Shown: positions 1 to 11,910 of the stretch, one piece after another
Layout: each line of letters opens with the position of its first letter
Position numbering within the stretch: position 1 is the first letter of the stretch
Made by a program: the position numbers and the translations under genes
Source of the DNA: Argopecten irradians
Taxonomy: Eukaryota; Mollusca; Bivalvia; Pectinida; Pectinidae
Length of the DNA: 64,000 bases
Assembly: GCF_041381155.1 (NCBI RefSeq)
Contig: NC_091142.1
Span: 22,964,362 to 23,028,361, forward strand
Direction: 5' to 3'
Notes under the pieces: generated by a model
Seen by the model: only the letters and a program-made list of their open reading frames with translations
Database searches by the model: none
What the model was told of the DNA's origin: nothing

Positions 1-700
1 CTCTTCTATTGTTCCTTCAATCCTCTGGCTTTAAAGTTTTTTCGTGACTTTAGGGGCTCGGCCAAAATTAGATCGCCACTTATTGGCCGACCCTTTATGT
101 AGGTTGAGTTCAAAGGACACATTGCTGAATGTAATACAATACCCGTCCATTTTATCGCATTTCTCTGTGCATATAATTCGTAAACAAATTTAATACGCAT
201 ATTCTTTACAAGTTTGTTTCGATGTTCATATGCCCTTATGAGCTCCAAGCTATGTTTAACCAGTCACTTCTCTGTGATACATTATTTCACACATACTTAC
301 TTCCGAATAAGACCTCAGTTTATTTTTTCATGTTTCAATCGAGGTTAAACCTAACCTCAATAATGTTTACCTACAATATGTCCTGAAAGCGGGGGGATGG
401 AAATTCCACGAATTTGCTTATTGCTTATATAAATGAAAATATAGACAATTCAATTTTCCGGGGGACCGGGGCTGGTTTCTTTGTCCATGTCTAATACATA
501 ACAGTAATAATAAAATATGGCAAAAGCAAATGCTGTTAATTTGAGACTGTAAACCAAATATGCAACAACCGTTTTAAATACTATATATAAAAATATGGCT
601 TTACAAGAGGCATAATCTCCACATACCTGTTCAACATTAAAATGTATTACAAAATGATTTTTTTAAGATTTGGTCCAAGATAAGCTACGTTACAAGATAT
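1..700. other. AT-rich non-coding stretch
   Basis: I see no exon, RNA gene or clear repeat here. The longest open frame (80 codons, minus strand, near the left edge) has no recognisable domain and no convincing splice context. Confidence 0.5.
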
Positions 701-1235
701 TCCAGAGGGGGCTTGGTGCCCACCAAAGAGTGATCTACGTCTGACAATGGAAAGATGGATCTTTTCTCTGCTTTTCAAACTTTTACTACAAACTTCATAT
801 AAAATTTGAGAAAGATCCTCTCATTACTTACTGAGATTTATCGCAGTAACAAACTTCAATTTTTGACCAGACCTGTTGGCCATCCTGTTGACCGATCGGT
901 CCCAAAATGCAATATGCACAACTAGGCCCCTAGGGAAACCTGTACATGAAATTTGAGAAAGATCCCTTCATTACTTTCTGAGAAATAGCGATAACAAACT
1001 TTAACTATCAAAATCCAAGATGGCTGCCTGGCGGCCATCTTGTTGACCGATTGGTCCCCCAATCACAATATGCACAACTAGGCCCTCGGGAAACCTTCAT
1101 ACCAAATTTGAAAAAGATCCCTTTAGTACTTTCTGGGAAATAGTGGTAACAAGAACTGTTAACGGACGGACGGACCACGGACGAAAGGCGATATGAATAG
1201 CCCACCATCTGATGATGGTGGGCCAATAAAAACTT
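700..1235 (+). repeat. Dispersed bivalve-type repeat with internal ~145-bp units
   Basis: About three diverged units follow each other. Each has the order TTGAGAAAGATCC, TACTTWCTGAGA, ATAACAAACTT, GTTGACCGATYGGTCC, ATATGCACAACTAGGCCC. The block ends in ACGGACGGACGGACCACGGA and then a hairpin. From memory this arrangement recurs throughout bivalve genomes; I see no coding capacity, so it is probably a non-autonomous element. The exact left end is uncertain. Confidence 0.6.
1200..1223 (+). repeat. Perfect 10-bp-arm hairpin at the end of the repeat
   Basis: The arms GCCCACCATC and GATGGTGGGC are exact reverse complements around a TGAT loop. A 3' terminal hairpin recalls Helitron ends, but the CTRR that should follow is not there (CAAT follows). 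Confidence 0.8.
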
Positions 1236-1259
1236 CTGGCAGAAAACCTGTGCCAAATT

Positions 1260-2150
1260 GCAGATATATTACCTATTAACCATAATCAAAAACCATAAAT
1301 CGCACAGGGACTCCATCGGAAGAAATCACAAAAAATAACAATAACTATCTGTCAAAAAGTACGAGTTTTAAATATACTCACAATTACTACACGGTCAACG
1401 TCATAGAAAGTAAAACGTTGGGCAAGGGGACAAGGGAGATAATTGAATAGTAGAGAGAGAGAAATAAAGAGAAACAAGTATAGGTAATGAACAGGGGAAA
1501 ATATTCTGTAGTACCAAGACAAATGATTTGATTGTAGCGCTCAAAAGAAACAAAACTTATATACATGAAAAAACAAAAGTAAGGAGTGGATACCATGATA
1601 GCACAGTATACAGGTAACGTGATAATGAGATAATTATAATACGACAATAATGTAATTATTTACGATGGACATGAATATTTAATATTCGGTCACCAGTAGT
1701 GGCCTAATGCTGTTAAAATGAAGTTTTATAACATTAGTGAATGGAAAAATTAAATGAAACAACAAAGCAAGAATACACACTATATATGACTGCCAGTATT
1801 TCATTCTATATACCAGGCAATACTTGTTTGGTACGAAAAATGAGAATTAAAACGGTGAACTTTTACATAATAACATAATACTTGTAGTTAACTTTAAACT
1901 GTCATGACTGAATAGACAACCATGTATCAGGCATGGACATTTTTTATGAACGATGCGCGTAGAAAATCTAAACACATTTCTTATCTCATTTATCCCCATT
2001 AGAAAGATACAGGTATTAATGTTTTGGATTCAACTTTCAGTACAAGATGACACACAATCAGTATGATACATGTATGTATAAATTCTGTAAAATAAGTACA
2101 AAGATCAATGACTTTGACACTATTAACCCATAGCACAGGTTTATACGAAT
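1260..2150. other. Non-coding stretch, nothing recognised
   Basis: AT-rich sequence. A minus-strand frame of 86 codons at 1387-1647 is hydrophobic, but it has no homology I recognise and no splice signals that would make it an exon. Confidence 0.4.
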
Positions 2151-2179
2151 ACTCCAGTATTAATGGATTCTAGACGATC

Positions 2180-3110
2180 AATGTATTGAAACGAGGTTAT
2201 TCGAAGTTCGAAAATCCTTCCGTCCATTGTTCAGGCTGAAGTATTGTCGCCATTTCGTCGAAGATAGCAAAGACGCGTGATCATTTCCTGACGTGTATGC
2301 GTAAGGTCTTCTGTGATGAAGATTTTAGCGGAGTTGTCGCTGTGTTTCAAGGCCAGCTTTGATGTAGCTTTAAATATCGCGTTTTTGATCTTCCAGTTTC
2401 GAAAGCAACAAATAAGTTGGGCCTTCCATTGTGTGTTTATTTATTTCCAATAATATGGGACCTATTGATGTCATCGCTAGACATGTCGACATTGAGTTTG
2501 TCCTTGACAATATGGACAATGACGTCATCGGTTTCCTGTAGCCGATTTGTGGTAAGGGGTACATTATGGAATCTTAAGGAATTTCTCCTTCCGTATTGCT
2601 CTAGGTCTTCTAGATCGTGTTCGACACACGCGACATGCTCGCTAAGTTTATCGTTAGCGACCTGCAATTCGCTAATTGTCTGCCTGGTTGACTCTAATTG
2701 CTCAGAAAATTCGTTGTTAGAGTTTTTGAGTTTCTTTTTTTCACAATCTACCACTTTTATACGGTCAGTCAGAGTTTTGATTCCATCCATTAAAGGTTTA
2801 ATGGCAGAAGAGACTGATGTATTGCTGGATATTTTATGTCAGATTTGATAACATCTGAAACAGACGCTCTTACTTTCAGAAGAAACGCGAAAATGACGTG
2901 ATGACTTGGTTCAGGTTTACAATTGTCACTTTTCCTAATAGCAAACTCAATTCAGTAACTTCACTCATATCCGACATTGAATTTACACGCCTTAGCCGTT
3001 TACTCGGAGGAGCAATAAGACGAGTATTATGATGGTCGCTGTCTTCCAGTGTAGGGGTAGCTACCGTACGTGTACACCCCATACATAACAAGGTCAATAG
3101 AACAAAGGAA
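2180..3110 (-). pseudogene. LINE ORF1 protein remnant
   Basis: Read on the minus strand, frames with breaks give in order: a Lys/Arg-rich N-terminal part ending in SEVTELSLLLGK; a coiled coil (about 2790-2600) rich in Glu, Gln and Leu; the block LEQYGRRNSLRFHNVP; then an RRM-like part with VIVHIVKDKLNVD and INRSHIIGNK; and a C-terminal part with KHSDNSAKIFITEDLT and a final TMDGRIF. That order is typical of the nucleic-acid-binding ORF1 protein of L1/CR1-type LINEs in invertebrates. The open piece at 2437-2790 is 117 codons. Frameshifts or stops occur on both sides, near 2850 and 2400, and no ORF2 follows in the same orientation, so this is a dead 5' fragment. Confidence 0.65.
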
Positions 3111-3589
3111 CCTACATTTTATCAACCGTGTTCTATAAATAGATCTACCCGACGTTTACACGGTCCATTGTATGAACAAAATAGTTTCAAATATGCCTTT
3201 GATATAGACTTATCTCAGTTTTGGTGATGTTAGCATATAAACGGAGTCCTCAATAATGTCATTGCACAAATTCAATCACTACACTTAGCTTAAACTGGTC
3301 TTTAAGATTATTTTCTCTCCTTCACCTGACCATTCGGAACTCTCTCCATCGATTTACAGATTTAATACAATTGGTTAAAGGCATAAAGTACACGACTTAC
3401 AAAATGATTTTCACACTCATTAACAGTCGATAATAAGGCTAATTATTCGTGAGTTGCAATCCTCGGATAGATGTGAGATACCTGGTGTGTTTTTTTCCAT
3501 ATAATGCCGATACTACCAAATCATGTTTTACGTGACCGCTCATCTATATCAAGCGGTATTCTGCTACCTGTCAGTCTATAAGCGTGAAA

Positions 3590-3750
3590 AACGATCGTCA
3601 ATAGCATTCAGGAAATCAGCTTGTTCTGGGAGAAGCCATGTTTCTATTATTACTACGACTTCATTTGTTGATAGTAATTCACCTAAATTAGAAACTCCAT
3701 AAATAACTCCTCGCGCATTCCAAGCAGTAATGTTAATGCATGCTAAAAAG
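3590..3750 (-). pseudogene. LINE ORF2 endonuclease N-terminal fragment
   Basis: The minus strand reads INITAWNARGV, then LGELLSTNEVVVIIETWLL and PEQADFLNAIDDRFSR. This is the start of the AP-endonuclease domain of non-LTR retrotransposons, whose usual opening is a NxxxWNxRG block followed by a xxETWLxP block. The frame stops after about 55 codons. It lies upstream of the ORF1 relic on the same strand, the reverse of normal LINE order, so it is probably from another copy. Confidence 0.65.
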
Positions 3751-4064
3751 TATTAAACAAACAATATAATAAATTTCGAACAGAAATAACTTAAAAGATA
3801 TTGAAATATTTAGGTATGATTTTGATATCAATATGCATAGTTTGCATATATATACCATATATGTGTGTGCAATATGTGGACAATTTATGAAAATATTTTC
3901 TCATGTCTAATAACAGTGCCACACGAAAGGCTTTGGTTGAAAACAATTTATGAGTTTGAAACTGAAGGTAAAATGTTAATACAATACTTAAATGTACATC
4001 AATAACAAATTTATGGTAAATTGAATGATTACATTATAAAAAAAACATGTAATGTTATTAAAGG

Positions 4065-5095
4065 CCCACTAGCTTTTCAAAAAAGTGAAAGTTTCTTAAA
4101 ATTAGTAAAAACATAAGAACATTTCTTCCGATAGCATAACATGAGGTAACAAATACGATTTCTCGCGTTATCCTTGTTGTTATATTGAAGATTGATAATT
4201 TCCATGAGAAAGACGACGGGAAACTTAAAGATGCTCCACCGCTGACAAATGGTATATCTTCACTATCAAAAAAACTTCAGTTACAAAAGTTACTTACTTT
4301 ACACCATTACCATCATTGAAAAGTTAGAGCTTCTAATTTTACTACAAGTTTAAAATATGAAAAATAATTAATTGCATCCCGAAAAAAATCTGTATGAATC
4401 TTTGTTGAAGTAAAATCTACTTGAAGGCAAAAATGATTATTTAACAGAATGCTTGCCAACGATGGAAATGTAAAATACATATTGAAATATTAAAAATATG
4501 AAAAATAATTAATTGCATCCCGAAAAAATTCCGCGGCACTATATCCTATATGGAATGAAGTAAGGTGAAGATGATTAAAGATGCTCCACCGCCGACAGAG
4601 CATAAATGATATTCATCATTTGAACAATAATCGTGTGTTTAATTGTGTATATATATGTCTAATTAACACAGAAAAATAATATTAAATAACTTATTATGCC
4701 TTTGGTGAATGCGCAATCAGTACATCATTCCATATAGGATATAGTGCCGCGGAATTTTTTCGGGATGCAATTAATTATTTTTCATATTTTTAATTTTAAG
4801 TAAAATCAGAAGCTTAAAACTGTTTAATGGTGGCTATGGTGTCAAGTAAGTAACTTTTGAAACTAAAGAAAAATACTAAATCGTCTGCTTCTGTTTTTGA
4901 TAGTGAAAATTATCAATCTCGTTTTATATTCTAGTATAAAAATCAGAAGCCGTTTCTGAAAAGTAGTGGGCCTTAATGCCATCCAAAAATATATTTCAAT
5001 ATGTATTTTACATTTCCATCGTTGGCAAACATTCTGTTAAATAATCATTTTTGCCTTCAAGTAGATTTTACTTCAACAAAGATTCATACAGATTG
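4065..5095. repeat. Nested inverted-repeat (foldback/MITE) cluster
   Basis: Four arms pair. The left end AAAGGCCCACTA (about 4065) faces TAGTGGGCCTT (about 4965-4976). The segment around TTAATTGCATCCCGAAAAAA near 4370-4387 and again near 4505-4527 faces its reverse complement near 4754-4790. The 4490-4560 copy extends the match through CCGCGGCACTATATCC. A second pair, 4386-4490 and 4984-5095, is inverted at about 105 bp. The core (4565-4725) carries AAGATGCTCCACCGCCGACA. No transposase frame is present. Confidence 0.7.
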
Positions 5096-5109
5096 GTAAT
5101 GGCAGAGCA

Positions 5110-5345
5110 GATCTCGATCATCTGCTCGGCCAAATGAACCTCACGGCATGCTTCAGTGATATTGCAGTATAAAAAGGGCAACAGTTACACTATACAAGAA
5201 GACAAAACACGAACATACCGCAGTCTCCCAAAACACGCACCTCGCACTTCACCCACGCTACACACTGCATACAAGGGAGACATGACCCTTACATGACCCT
5301 GGCTGTTAATAGGACGTTAAAATAATCAAACAAACAAACACACCT
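5110..5345 (+). repeat. SINE-like dispersed repeat, 5'-truncated copy
   Basis: This runs from CGGCATGCTTCAGTGATAT through AAAAAGGGCAACAGTT, ACCGCAGTCTCCCAAAACAC and GCTGTTAATAGGACGTTAA to a CAAACAAACAAACA tail. It matches the 3' part of the copy at 5775-6310 closely, so the two are independent insertions of one family. Confidence 0.65.
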
Positions 5346-5774
5346 CACTTATGGGTAATACTGATTGTAAAACTTTGAAGTTTTTTATCTGCTTCATTTT
5401 CATCTCCACCAGAATCCTTGGTGCAGCAATCATTTGGCCAGAGGATGAATCAAATGGAGGCATGTTCAAGCCAATACTTGGCGGCAATAAATCTCCAATT
5501 GTGAAGCCTTTATCAGCCAAAATGATATCACCTGGGTCTAACCTGGGAAGCAACATTTCACTATCACTTTGAAAAATGTGTCTGTCCTCCCCAAACACAA
5601 GATATGAAAGTTACAAGACCACTTGGCGAAACACCTATCAACACTTTAAAAGTGTTGTGGTGCTTATATTCGCTCCATGTGAGAAATTGGGCTTCTAAAT
5701 TTCCTGGTTTTTTCACAAAAATACTCTGTAGCATCCAAAACCATACGTATTGGTTCATTTTCATGAAATGTTTG

Positions 5775-6310
5775 GCCCTGCAGGTAGGGCGTTAGAATTG
5801 TACCTGCTGCCCCTATTGCATGATCGTAAAAGGCGACTAAATTTAGGATCTTATCTTTTCTCTTCTTCCTAACTAACTTTATCTTTCCTAATGCCTCCCT
5901 TGGCACCGCCTCACTTTTTGCCTTGAGTTGAGCGTTTGCCCCTGTGAGGAAGGCTCTGGGTTCTGTCCCCTGGCCGAGACACACCAAAGTCTATAAAAGT
6001 GGTAGTTTCTGCTCCTGCTTAGCGCTCAGCATACAGGGAGTGGGACGACTGGTTCGCCCGTTGTCAGTATAATGTGACCGGGTGGGGTGTATTGCTTGGT
6101 GTCTTCGGCGGCATGCTTCAGTGATATAGCACTATAAAAAGGGCAACAGTTCCACTATACAAGAAGACACAAACATGAATATACCGCAGTCTCCCAAAAC
6201 ACGCACCTCGCACAACATGCAACGCAACACACCGTTATACACATGGGAGGTCGTCCTTACATGACCATAGCTGTTAATAGGACGTTAATTAATCAAACAA
6301 CAAACAAACA
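5775..6310 (+). mobile_element. SINE-like repeat inserted in the transposase relic
   Basis: It begins near GGCCCTGCAGGTAGGGCGTT and includes ATTGCATGATCGTAAAAGGC, GGTTCGCCCGTTGTCAGTAT, the shared 3' part (AAAAAGGGCAACAGTTCCAC and GTTAATAGGACGTTAA) and a CAAACAACAAACAAACAAAC tail. It interrupts the transposase reading, so it arrived later. I could not define a clean target-site duplication. Confidence 0.65.
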
Positions 6311-6519
6311 AACTCAAAGGATAAATTCAATCAAACTTTGCTCCTTTGGCGGCCAAGGAATAAGTGACTTCATGTGATCGTACATAAAGTTAATCCAAGT
6401 GTTGACTGTCCTCAACACTGTCATCACAGAAATTTGAAATAAGTCGGCTAATATCTCTTGTGAAAGACCAAGTCGTAGTTTTATGCACACCAGGAAGAAC
6501 TCGTCTAATGGTCTGAGGT

Positions 6520-6900
6520 TTCTCCGCTTTCCTCGCTTCTCTATGTTTCGACTGGAATATTTCCTGTCTTCTGCATCTCTCCTTGTTCTTTTTTCACCCT
6601 CCCAATATGTCAGTCTTATGGTCTGAGTTTTCTCCGCTTTCCTCGCTTCTCTATGTTTGGACTGGAATATTTCCTGTCTTCTGCATCTCTCCTTGTTCTT
6701 TTTTCACTCTCCCAATATGTCAGTCTAATGGTCTATGTTTTCGAGTTTCTTCTGCATCTCTCCTTCGCTTTCCTGGCAGAGTTTACTCCGCTTTTCTGGC
6801 TCTCTATGTTTGGACTGGAATATTTCCTGTCTTCTGCATCTCTCCTTGTTCTTTTTTCACCCTCCCAATATGTCAGTTTATCTGCCCCATGTTTGCAGAA
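6520..6900. repeat. Short tandem duplication of a ~111-bp segment
   Basis: The segment CTATGTTTSGACTGGAATAT plus TCTCCTTGTTCTTTTTTCAC recurs near 6540, 6651 and 6806. It is part of the linker-encoding region of the transposase pseudogene, and the duplications add non-native residues to it. Confidence 0.7.
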
Positions 6901-7659
6901 AGTTTGGAATAATAGGATGAATGTTAAATAATTTGGAAAACCTGTAATACCTTGTCTTCTCCTTATCATCTTTAATTATTTCAGGTTTCAGAAGAGGCTG
7001 AAAGGTATGTGTTCCACATGAGTTTGTAGGCATATGTGTATTGTCAGTATTGTCTGTTTGCGAAAAACAGTCGTAGGTCACACAATGAACTGACCGTACT
7101 GAAATAGAACTTGTGTCAGGACTATTAGTTTGAGTACTTTTGTCATTATCTACAATAATCACAATTGTTATTAGTTACCGAAGGAGAAAGCACATTTTCA
7201 ATGTTATCACACAATGTTTTTCGAACTAAGGGCCTTCGTGGTTAAACTAGTTTCTGGAGTGTGGTCAAGTTCAGTTTAGTTGGAATGGAATCGTACTTGC
7301 ATACATTGTTTTTAAAATGTAGATTACAAAGTCTAGCGTTTGTACCAATGGGTGCATCAGGTCGCACAAGTTTTATTTTTTGTAACCATAATGACCTTTG
7401 TTTTTTTTCTTTTCAATACTTGGCCCTGATGGGATGCTTTGCAGTTTCACAAGTGTTCCATCTTTCAATATTTTGCCATTATAATTCGAACATAACAAAC
7501 AATTAAAATCTTCTTCCACCTTGGACAACAGTACCAGTTTGCCCTGAAAATACCAAGAAAACATTGAGGACAGTTGTTTTTTAGGCTTTGATTTTCCTGT
7601 TTATAGACTGATATTTTGCATAAAATAATAGAGACTTCCTAGGAGCATCACTAGCATGT

Positions 7660-7910
7660 GTACGAAACTTTGAAGTTTGTGAGAACAATTTGCACAAAAA
7701 AATTATGCCTATCGGCGATTTGAGCTTTGATATGCTTCACGGACAGAAAGAAAATTTACTTACAAATCAACATATGTTGTTAAGATATATGATTTATTTA
7801 CCAAACATCATTGTAGTGCAAATTAAATCTAAATGATGCAAAAATGTGGTTCTGATATACTTCACGGACAAAAAATTGGTATGGTATGTTTCACGGACAA
7901 ATTATGAAAG
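7660..7910 (+). repeat. Dispersed repeat, copy 1 (inverted partner at 15.1 kb)
   Basis: Marked by repeated CTTCACGGACA motifs, GTTGTTAAGATATATGAT and ACATCATTGTAGTGCAAATT. The reverse complement of 15095-15385 follows the same order with moderate divergence. It has no coding frame. Confidence 0.55.
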
Positions 7911-7924
7911 TACATAATATATGT

Positions 7925-9160
7925 TCTATTTCAGTCTTTTACGCCCGTGGTTTTTGATCTTTTGGTTTAAAAACACCAATTCTAGTTCTACAACATACGA
8001 CACAATCGATCTATTTATGGATGTCGGGTACTCTCAACTGCATAAATATAGAGCAGGCACTGTATTTTAGCGGACTTATATAAGCCATGTCTAAACGTTA
8101 TATAGAGCTCTTATTCGGGTTAACAGCACAGAAAGGTAATTAGTACTTTTCCCATTTTTATATTAAATTATTATTTTCAATAATAATTCAAAAAGATCAA
8201 ATATGTCGAACATATAGTTTAGCGCGATCTATTCATAAATAGAAAACTTCTCAGAGTGTTTTGTCATTCGCGTTCCATGAATCGCTAAATCACACTCCTC
8301 AAATCGTCACATAGTTGATGGCGAATATTGATAATTAGTAAAACTTTTATAACACAGTCCCTTGTAAGGAACTCGGGTCTGATAATTTCTGAAACGGAAC
8401 TTGGTTTTCAGTTTGAAAATACTTTTGTATTGACAAATCACTACATCTGTGTAGAAAAATTATATAATGTTTCATAGTGCATCAGTAGATTTCAACATGC
8501 ATAATTATTTTTTCCAAAAGTATAGGATATGCATTTTGGGAGCCCCGATGGTACTTATTTTGTAAGTGTGATTTTGAAGGTGTATTTTTCAACCCCAAGG
8601 TGTATCCATATTCCCGAGGGCTTGCCCGAGGTTTTTCATTCCAGATCGTAAATAAAAAGCGTCCTTCCATATTGACAATTAGTAATACTTTTATAAACAT
8701 CTTGGGTCGATACATAAATTGTTTAATTAATATGAAAATTGCGTGTGCGCATACTCAGGATTATGTATTTACTTAATTCACGACGAGTACAAAAAGCCAG
8801 TTGACGTTTTATAGCTTCGTTGACCGAGTAAATAATTATTGTACATCGTGGGAAGGGATATTTCTTAACTCCGTGTGAAAGAATGAGTTTTACATCATAG
8901 AGATATTGTACACACTCCAGGGAAATACATGTAATTTCCCTCATAGAGAAATACGAAGTGTCTATTTCCCTGTCATGTGATATACTTCAACTTATCACAG
9001 ACACTGCTTTAAACATATGGTGTAATAAATATGTTTGTTCGTACAACGTAGAGAAGATACATGTATGCGTTCGTAACGAAGATTTATTTTAATAGAATCT
9101 CGTTTGGTACCTTGTACTTCATTTGAACGAAAAAGTTATCGTTATTTTCTCTTGACGGTC
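7925..9160. other. Non-coding stretch
   Basis: AT-rich with no recognisable exon. Minus-strand frames of 73-77 codons at 8482-8944 look random. The phrase GACAATTAGTAATACTTTTATA near 8680 repeats a similar phrase near 8330, suggesting old dispersed repeats. Confidence 0.4.
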
Positions 9161-9161
9161 A

Positions 9162-9278
9162 GGCCCCGATTTCTCGAAATAAAAAAAACTTAATTGTAAA
9201 ATCATTCATTTAGATTACATAATAGAAATAACTGAAGTTTTGACTTAGTCATCACTTTTGTTTCGAGAAATCGAGGCC
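9162..9278. mobile_element. Small foldback MITE, 117 bp
   Basis: The terminal inverted repeats are GGCCCCGATTTCTCGAAA and TTTCGAGAAATCGAGGCC: 18 bp with one mismatch. The inner sequence also partly folds back (AACTTAATTG against GTTTTGACTTAGTC). The size and long TIRs fit a non-autonomous element. No flanking duplication is certain. Confidence 0.65.
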
Positions 9279-9279
9279 A

Positions 9280-10180
9280 GGACAGGAAGTGTGTTTCGTA
9301 TAGAACATGTGGAAGTCAATGCTAACAGAGATTTAGATGGTTTGTGTAAAAGTGGCGTATAGGAAGATGAAACGTAATGGGGGGGCAAAGGTCCTCAAAA
9401 GTTTATAATTATATAGAAATGATAATTGTGAAATTCGTCATACCATTTTTGTGTAACTCAAAATAATAATGAATTTATTGTCTTCCTAAGACATAAAAAA
9501 TCGTCTAACCAGTAAGAGACATTTTTGAAATATTATAATCCATTGATGGAAATTTAAAGTCTAGTTCGTGTGTATTGAATTTTCATTATGAAAGGTTTGA
9601 ACATTACGTGCTTGAACGTTATAGGAAACGCGCCGCGCAGAGGAAAATTTTAAAAAATAAAGTACGAAAAATGTGCAGTTCCTGAGGAATATTTTATCTT
9701 TCAAATGTGCATTTTTAGAACATTTCACTCGGCGAAAAAGGCCCTCATGCCTCCTCACCTCCCTCGCTTCCTACGCCCTTGTGTAAATATCTATTGCTTC
9801 ATGTAAGTACGCTCACTCGTGTTCAATTAGAGCGGCGATTTTTTTTAAGCAATTACTATATTCCCCAGACATGATAAACTATCTTGACCTGCAATAGTTT
9901 CATTCACATTCATTTCCCTATTCTTAACCTTCCAATCATTCACTTACTCTTTCTCTCTTTGCATAAATATTTCATAATCAACATTTTTTTGTGGCTCTTT
10001 CATACTCTTTTATTAACAGTTCTTTCAATTCTTAATTCATCATTACTCTAATTCCTATTTTTATCTAATATTCAACATAATATTGATACAAAATTGCATT
10101 TTTCTTTGATCTTTATACACATTTCATAATTACTAAGAAATATGTATTTGACTTTCATATCATTATGATTATTTTGTTAT
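9280..10180. other. Non-coding stretch with a pyrimidine-rich part
   Basis: From about 9890 to 10180 the plus strand is rich in T and C with repeated TTCAT and ATTCTTA words. Otherwise I see nothing. Confidence 0.4.
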
Positions 10181-10184
10181 ACTT

Positions 10185-10560
10185 AAAGATGCTCCATTCG
10201 ACAGAGCATAATTATTCATCATGTTGAACATAATACGTTTAATCGTCTATATATATCCTAAAATAACTACAAAAAATTTATAACATAAAATAATTTATTT
10301 TGCTTTGATTTTATACGCAATCATACTCTAAATTACTAAGACATAGTGCCACGGAATTTTTTTCGGAATTTCCTATTATTTTTTAATATATTTAATTGAA
10401 TCTAATTTGTTAACTTAATTTCAATGATGATATGGTGTAATTTCCAAATAACCATTTTGTAACTGAAGGACAACTAATGTCTGCTCCTGTATTGAGAAGT
10501 GAAACAATACCATTTGATGGAGCATTAATCATTTACCAATAATGACGGTATTGAGAAGAA
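10185..10560 (+). repeat. Decayed second copy of the 4.5-kb MITE core
   Basis: AAAGATGCTCC..CGACAGAGCATAA, then ATTCATCAT, TATATATCC, ATAGTGCCACGGAATTTTTT and CCATTTGATGGAGCATTAAT follow the order of 4575-4790, with many small deletions. It therefore belongs to the family of the 4065-5095 cluster. Confidence 0.55.
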
Positions 10561-11650
10561 CTGAATTCGGTACTGAAAGCATTTCAGACATTGCCTAATA
10601 TCATGTACAGCACTTCAAGATTTGAATCCGAAAATCACAAATCAAATGCTCTGATGTCAGTATATCTTCATTAAATCCGGAATGGTTTTAAATATATGTA
10701 CAGAACAAATGTTCAGAATATTTCTGACAATACCACATTTCAAAAAATAAATGTACAATATATTCAGTTTGCGTTTGCAAAAATGACACTTGCCATTCGA
10801 ATCATAATAACCAAATTTACTTATTTTTGATTCTGTATATTAATGTTGTGTATAGACTTTCATTGAAATTTTTGACTTCTGATTTTGTTGTAACGGTATT
10901 TTGAATTGAGTTACTTCGCATATTAATCTCCCAATTGAAACTGTTTTTTGAAATAAGATTTTGCGCCATTTTAATTTGTCAGCATAGGATTCTTCATCAT
11001 GATTTCTTTATACTCGCGGTATCAATTTTTGGTTTTCAGACTTATGTATCCATCCTACGTTTGTTATCTTTTCCCTTATTCCCCTAACAAGATTAGCCGC
11101 ATGCGTCTATACAAGGATAATATACAAAAGACTGTCGCCCCAGCATCATATTCTGTTTTCTTTAATATTAACGAATGGGGCGTCTGTATCTAGGATTAAC
11201 AAAATCTGTGTCGGCCTCAGGCATCAATTTCCCTTTTTGTACTAGTCAAACCGTCTGTGGTCGCGGAATAAGCGATCTTAAACTTTGCTTGTTCAGGAAG
11301 CGATACAAATTGTCTTTCTGTCCGTTAGAGGCTTGTTTATTATATTTTCGTAATCCTCTTTTAAAATTATTTTTCTGCGTTCATCCATAAATCTTGTATT
11401 GTAAAAACTATTGCACTTTTAAGAAAGAAGGAAAATATAGACAAAATTATTATATTTAGCTGGATGAAATAATTTTTGCATTTGGCATCAAAAATTTTGT
11501 TTTCTTTATTTTGAACTAAATTGAGATTTGAGTTGAACAGATTTTTTGGAAAACCATGGCCATACTTAAACGGATATTTTATCTTTATGAATAGTGCAAA
11601 GTGGGAAATTTTTGTACGATGCCCATATTTAGACTGACAATATTACAGGC
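10560..11650. other. Non-coding stretch
   Basis: No exon recognised. Two overlapping plus-strand frames of 64 and 71 codons (10999-11390) have no family resemblance. Confidence 0.35.
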
Positions 11651-11910
11651 TCACAAGTTGTATGTGTAAAATGTACATATAATTGCCATATCAGCCGACA
11701 TAATACACTCCATGAAATATTACACTCAAACAATTGTTACATGTTGTAGAATGTACACGTACAAAATTCTTTGCCATCTGTTTACTATTGACAGTTTACA
11801 CCACTCGTAAGTTACATGTTTTACATGTAGAATGTACATGTACCAAATTTCGTTTACTCTTGACACTTTACACTCGTTAATTTACATGTGTAGAATGTGT
11901 AGAAATACTC
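11650..11910. repeat. Degenerate ~70-bp tandem repeat
   Basis: Three diverged copies share TTACATG followed by TAGAATGTACACGTAC and TTTACTNTTGACANTTTACAC. Confidence 0.45.

Larger units (their letters stand above)
5326..7570 (-). pseudogene. THAP-HTH-DDE transposase, split and frameshifted
   Basis: On the minus strand the pieces are, in order: a THAP-like zinc finger (CLLCSN near 7500, KLVRPDAPIGTNARLCNLHF near 7300); a linker ending KDDKEKTRYYRFSK (about 6975); a basic segment with ADKLTYWEGEKRTRRDAEDR (about 6850-6900); a helix-turn-helix with FLVCIKLRLGLSQ and TVNTWINFMYDHMKSLIPWP (about 6510-6330); and a DDE_Tnp_4 endonuclease core with RMVLDATEYF, WSEYKHHNTFKVLIGVSPSG, ILADKGFTIGDLLPP and MKQIKNFKVLQSVLP (5770-5360). 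The Asp residues of LDATE and LADKG are two of the expected catalytic acids. The layout fits cut-and-paste transposases of the ISL2EU/Harbinger-like group. It cannot be active: the frame changes several times, a duplicated segment lies at 6520-6900, and a SINE-like repeat sits between the HTH and the catalytic core. Confidence 0.75.
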
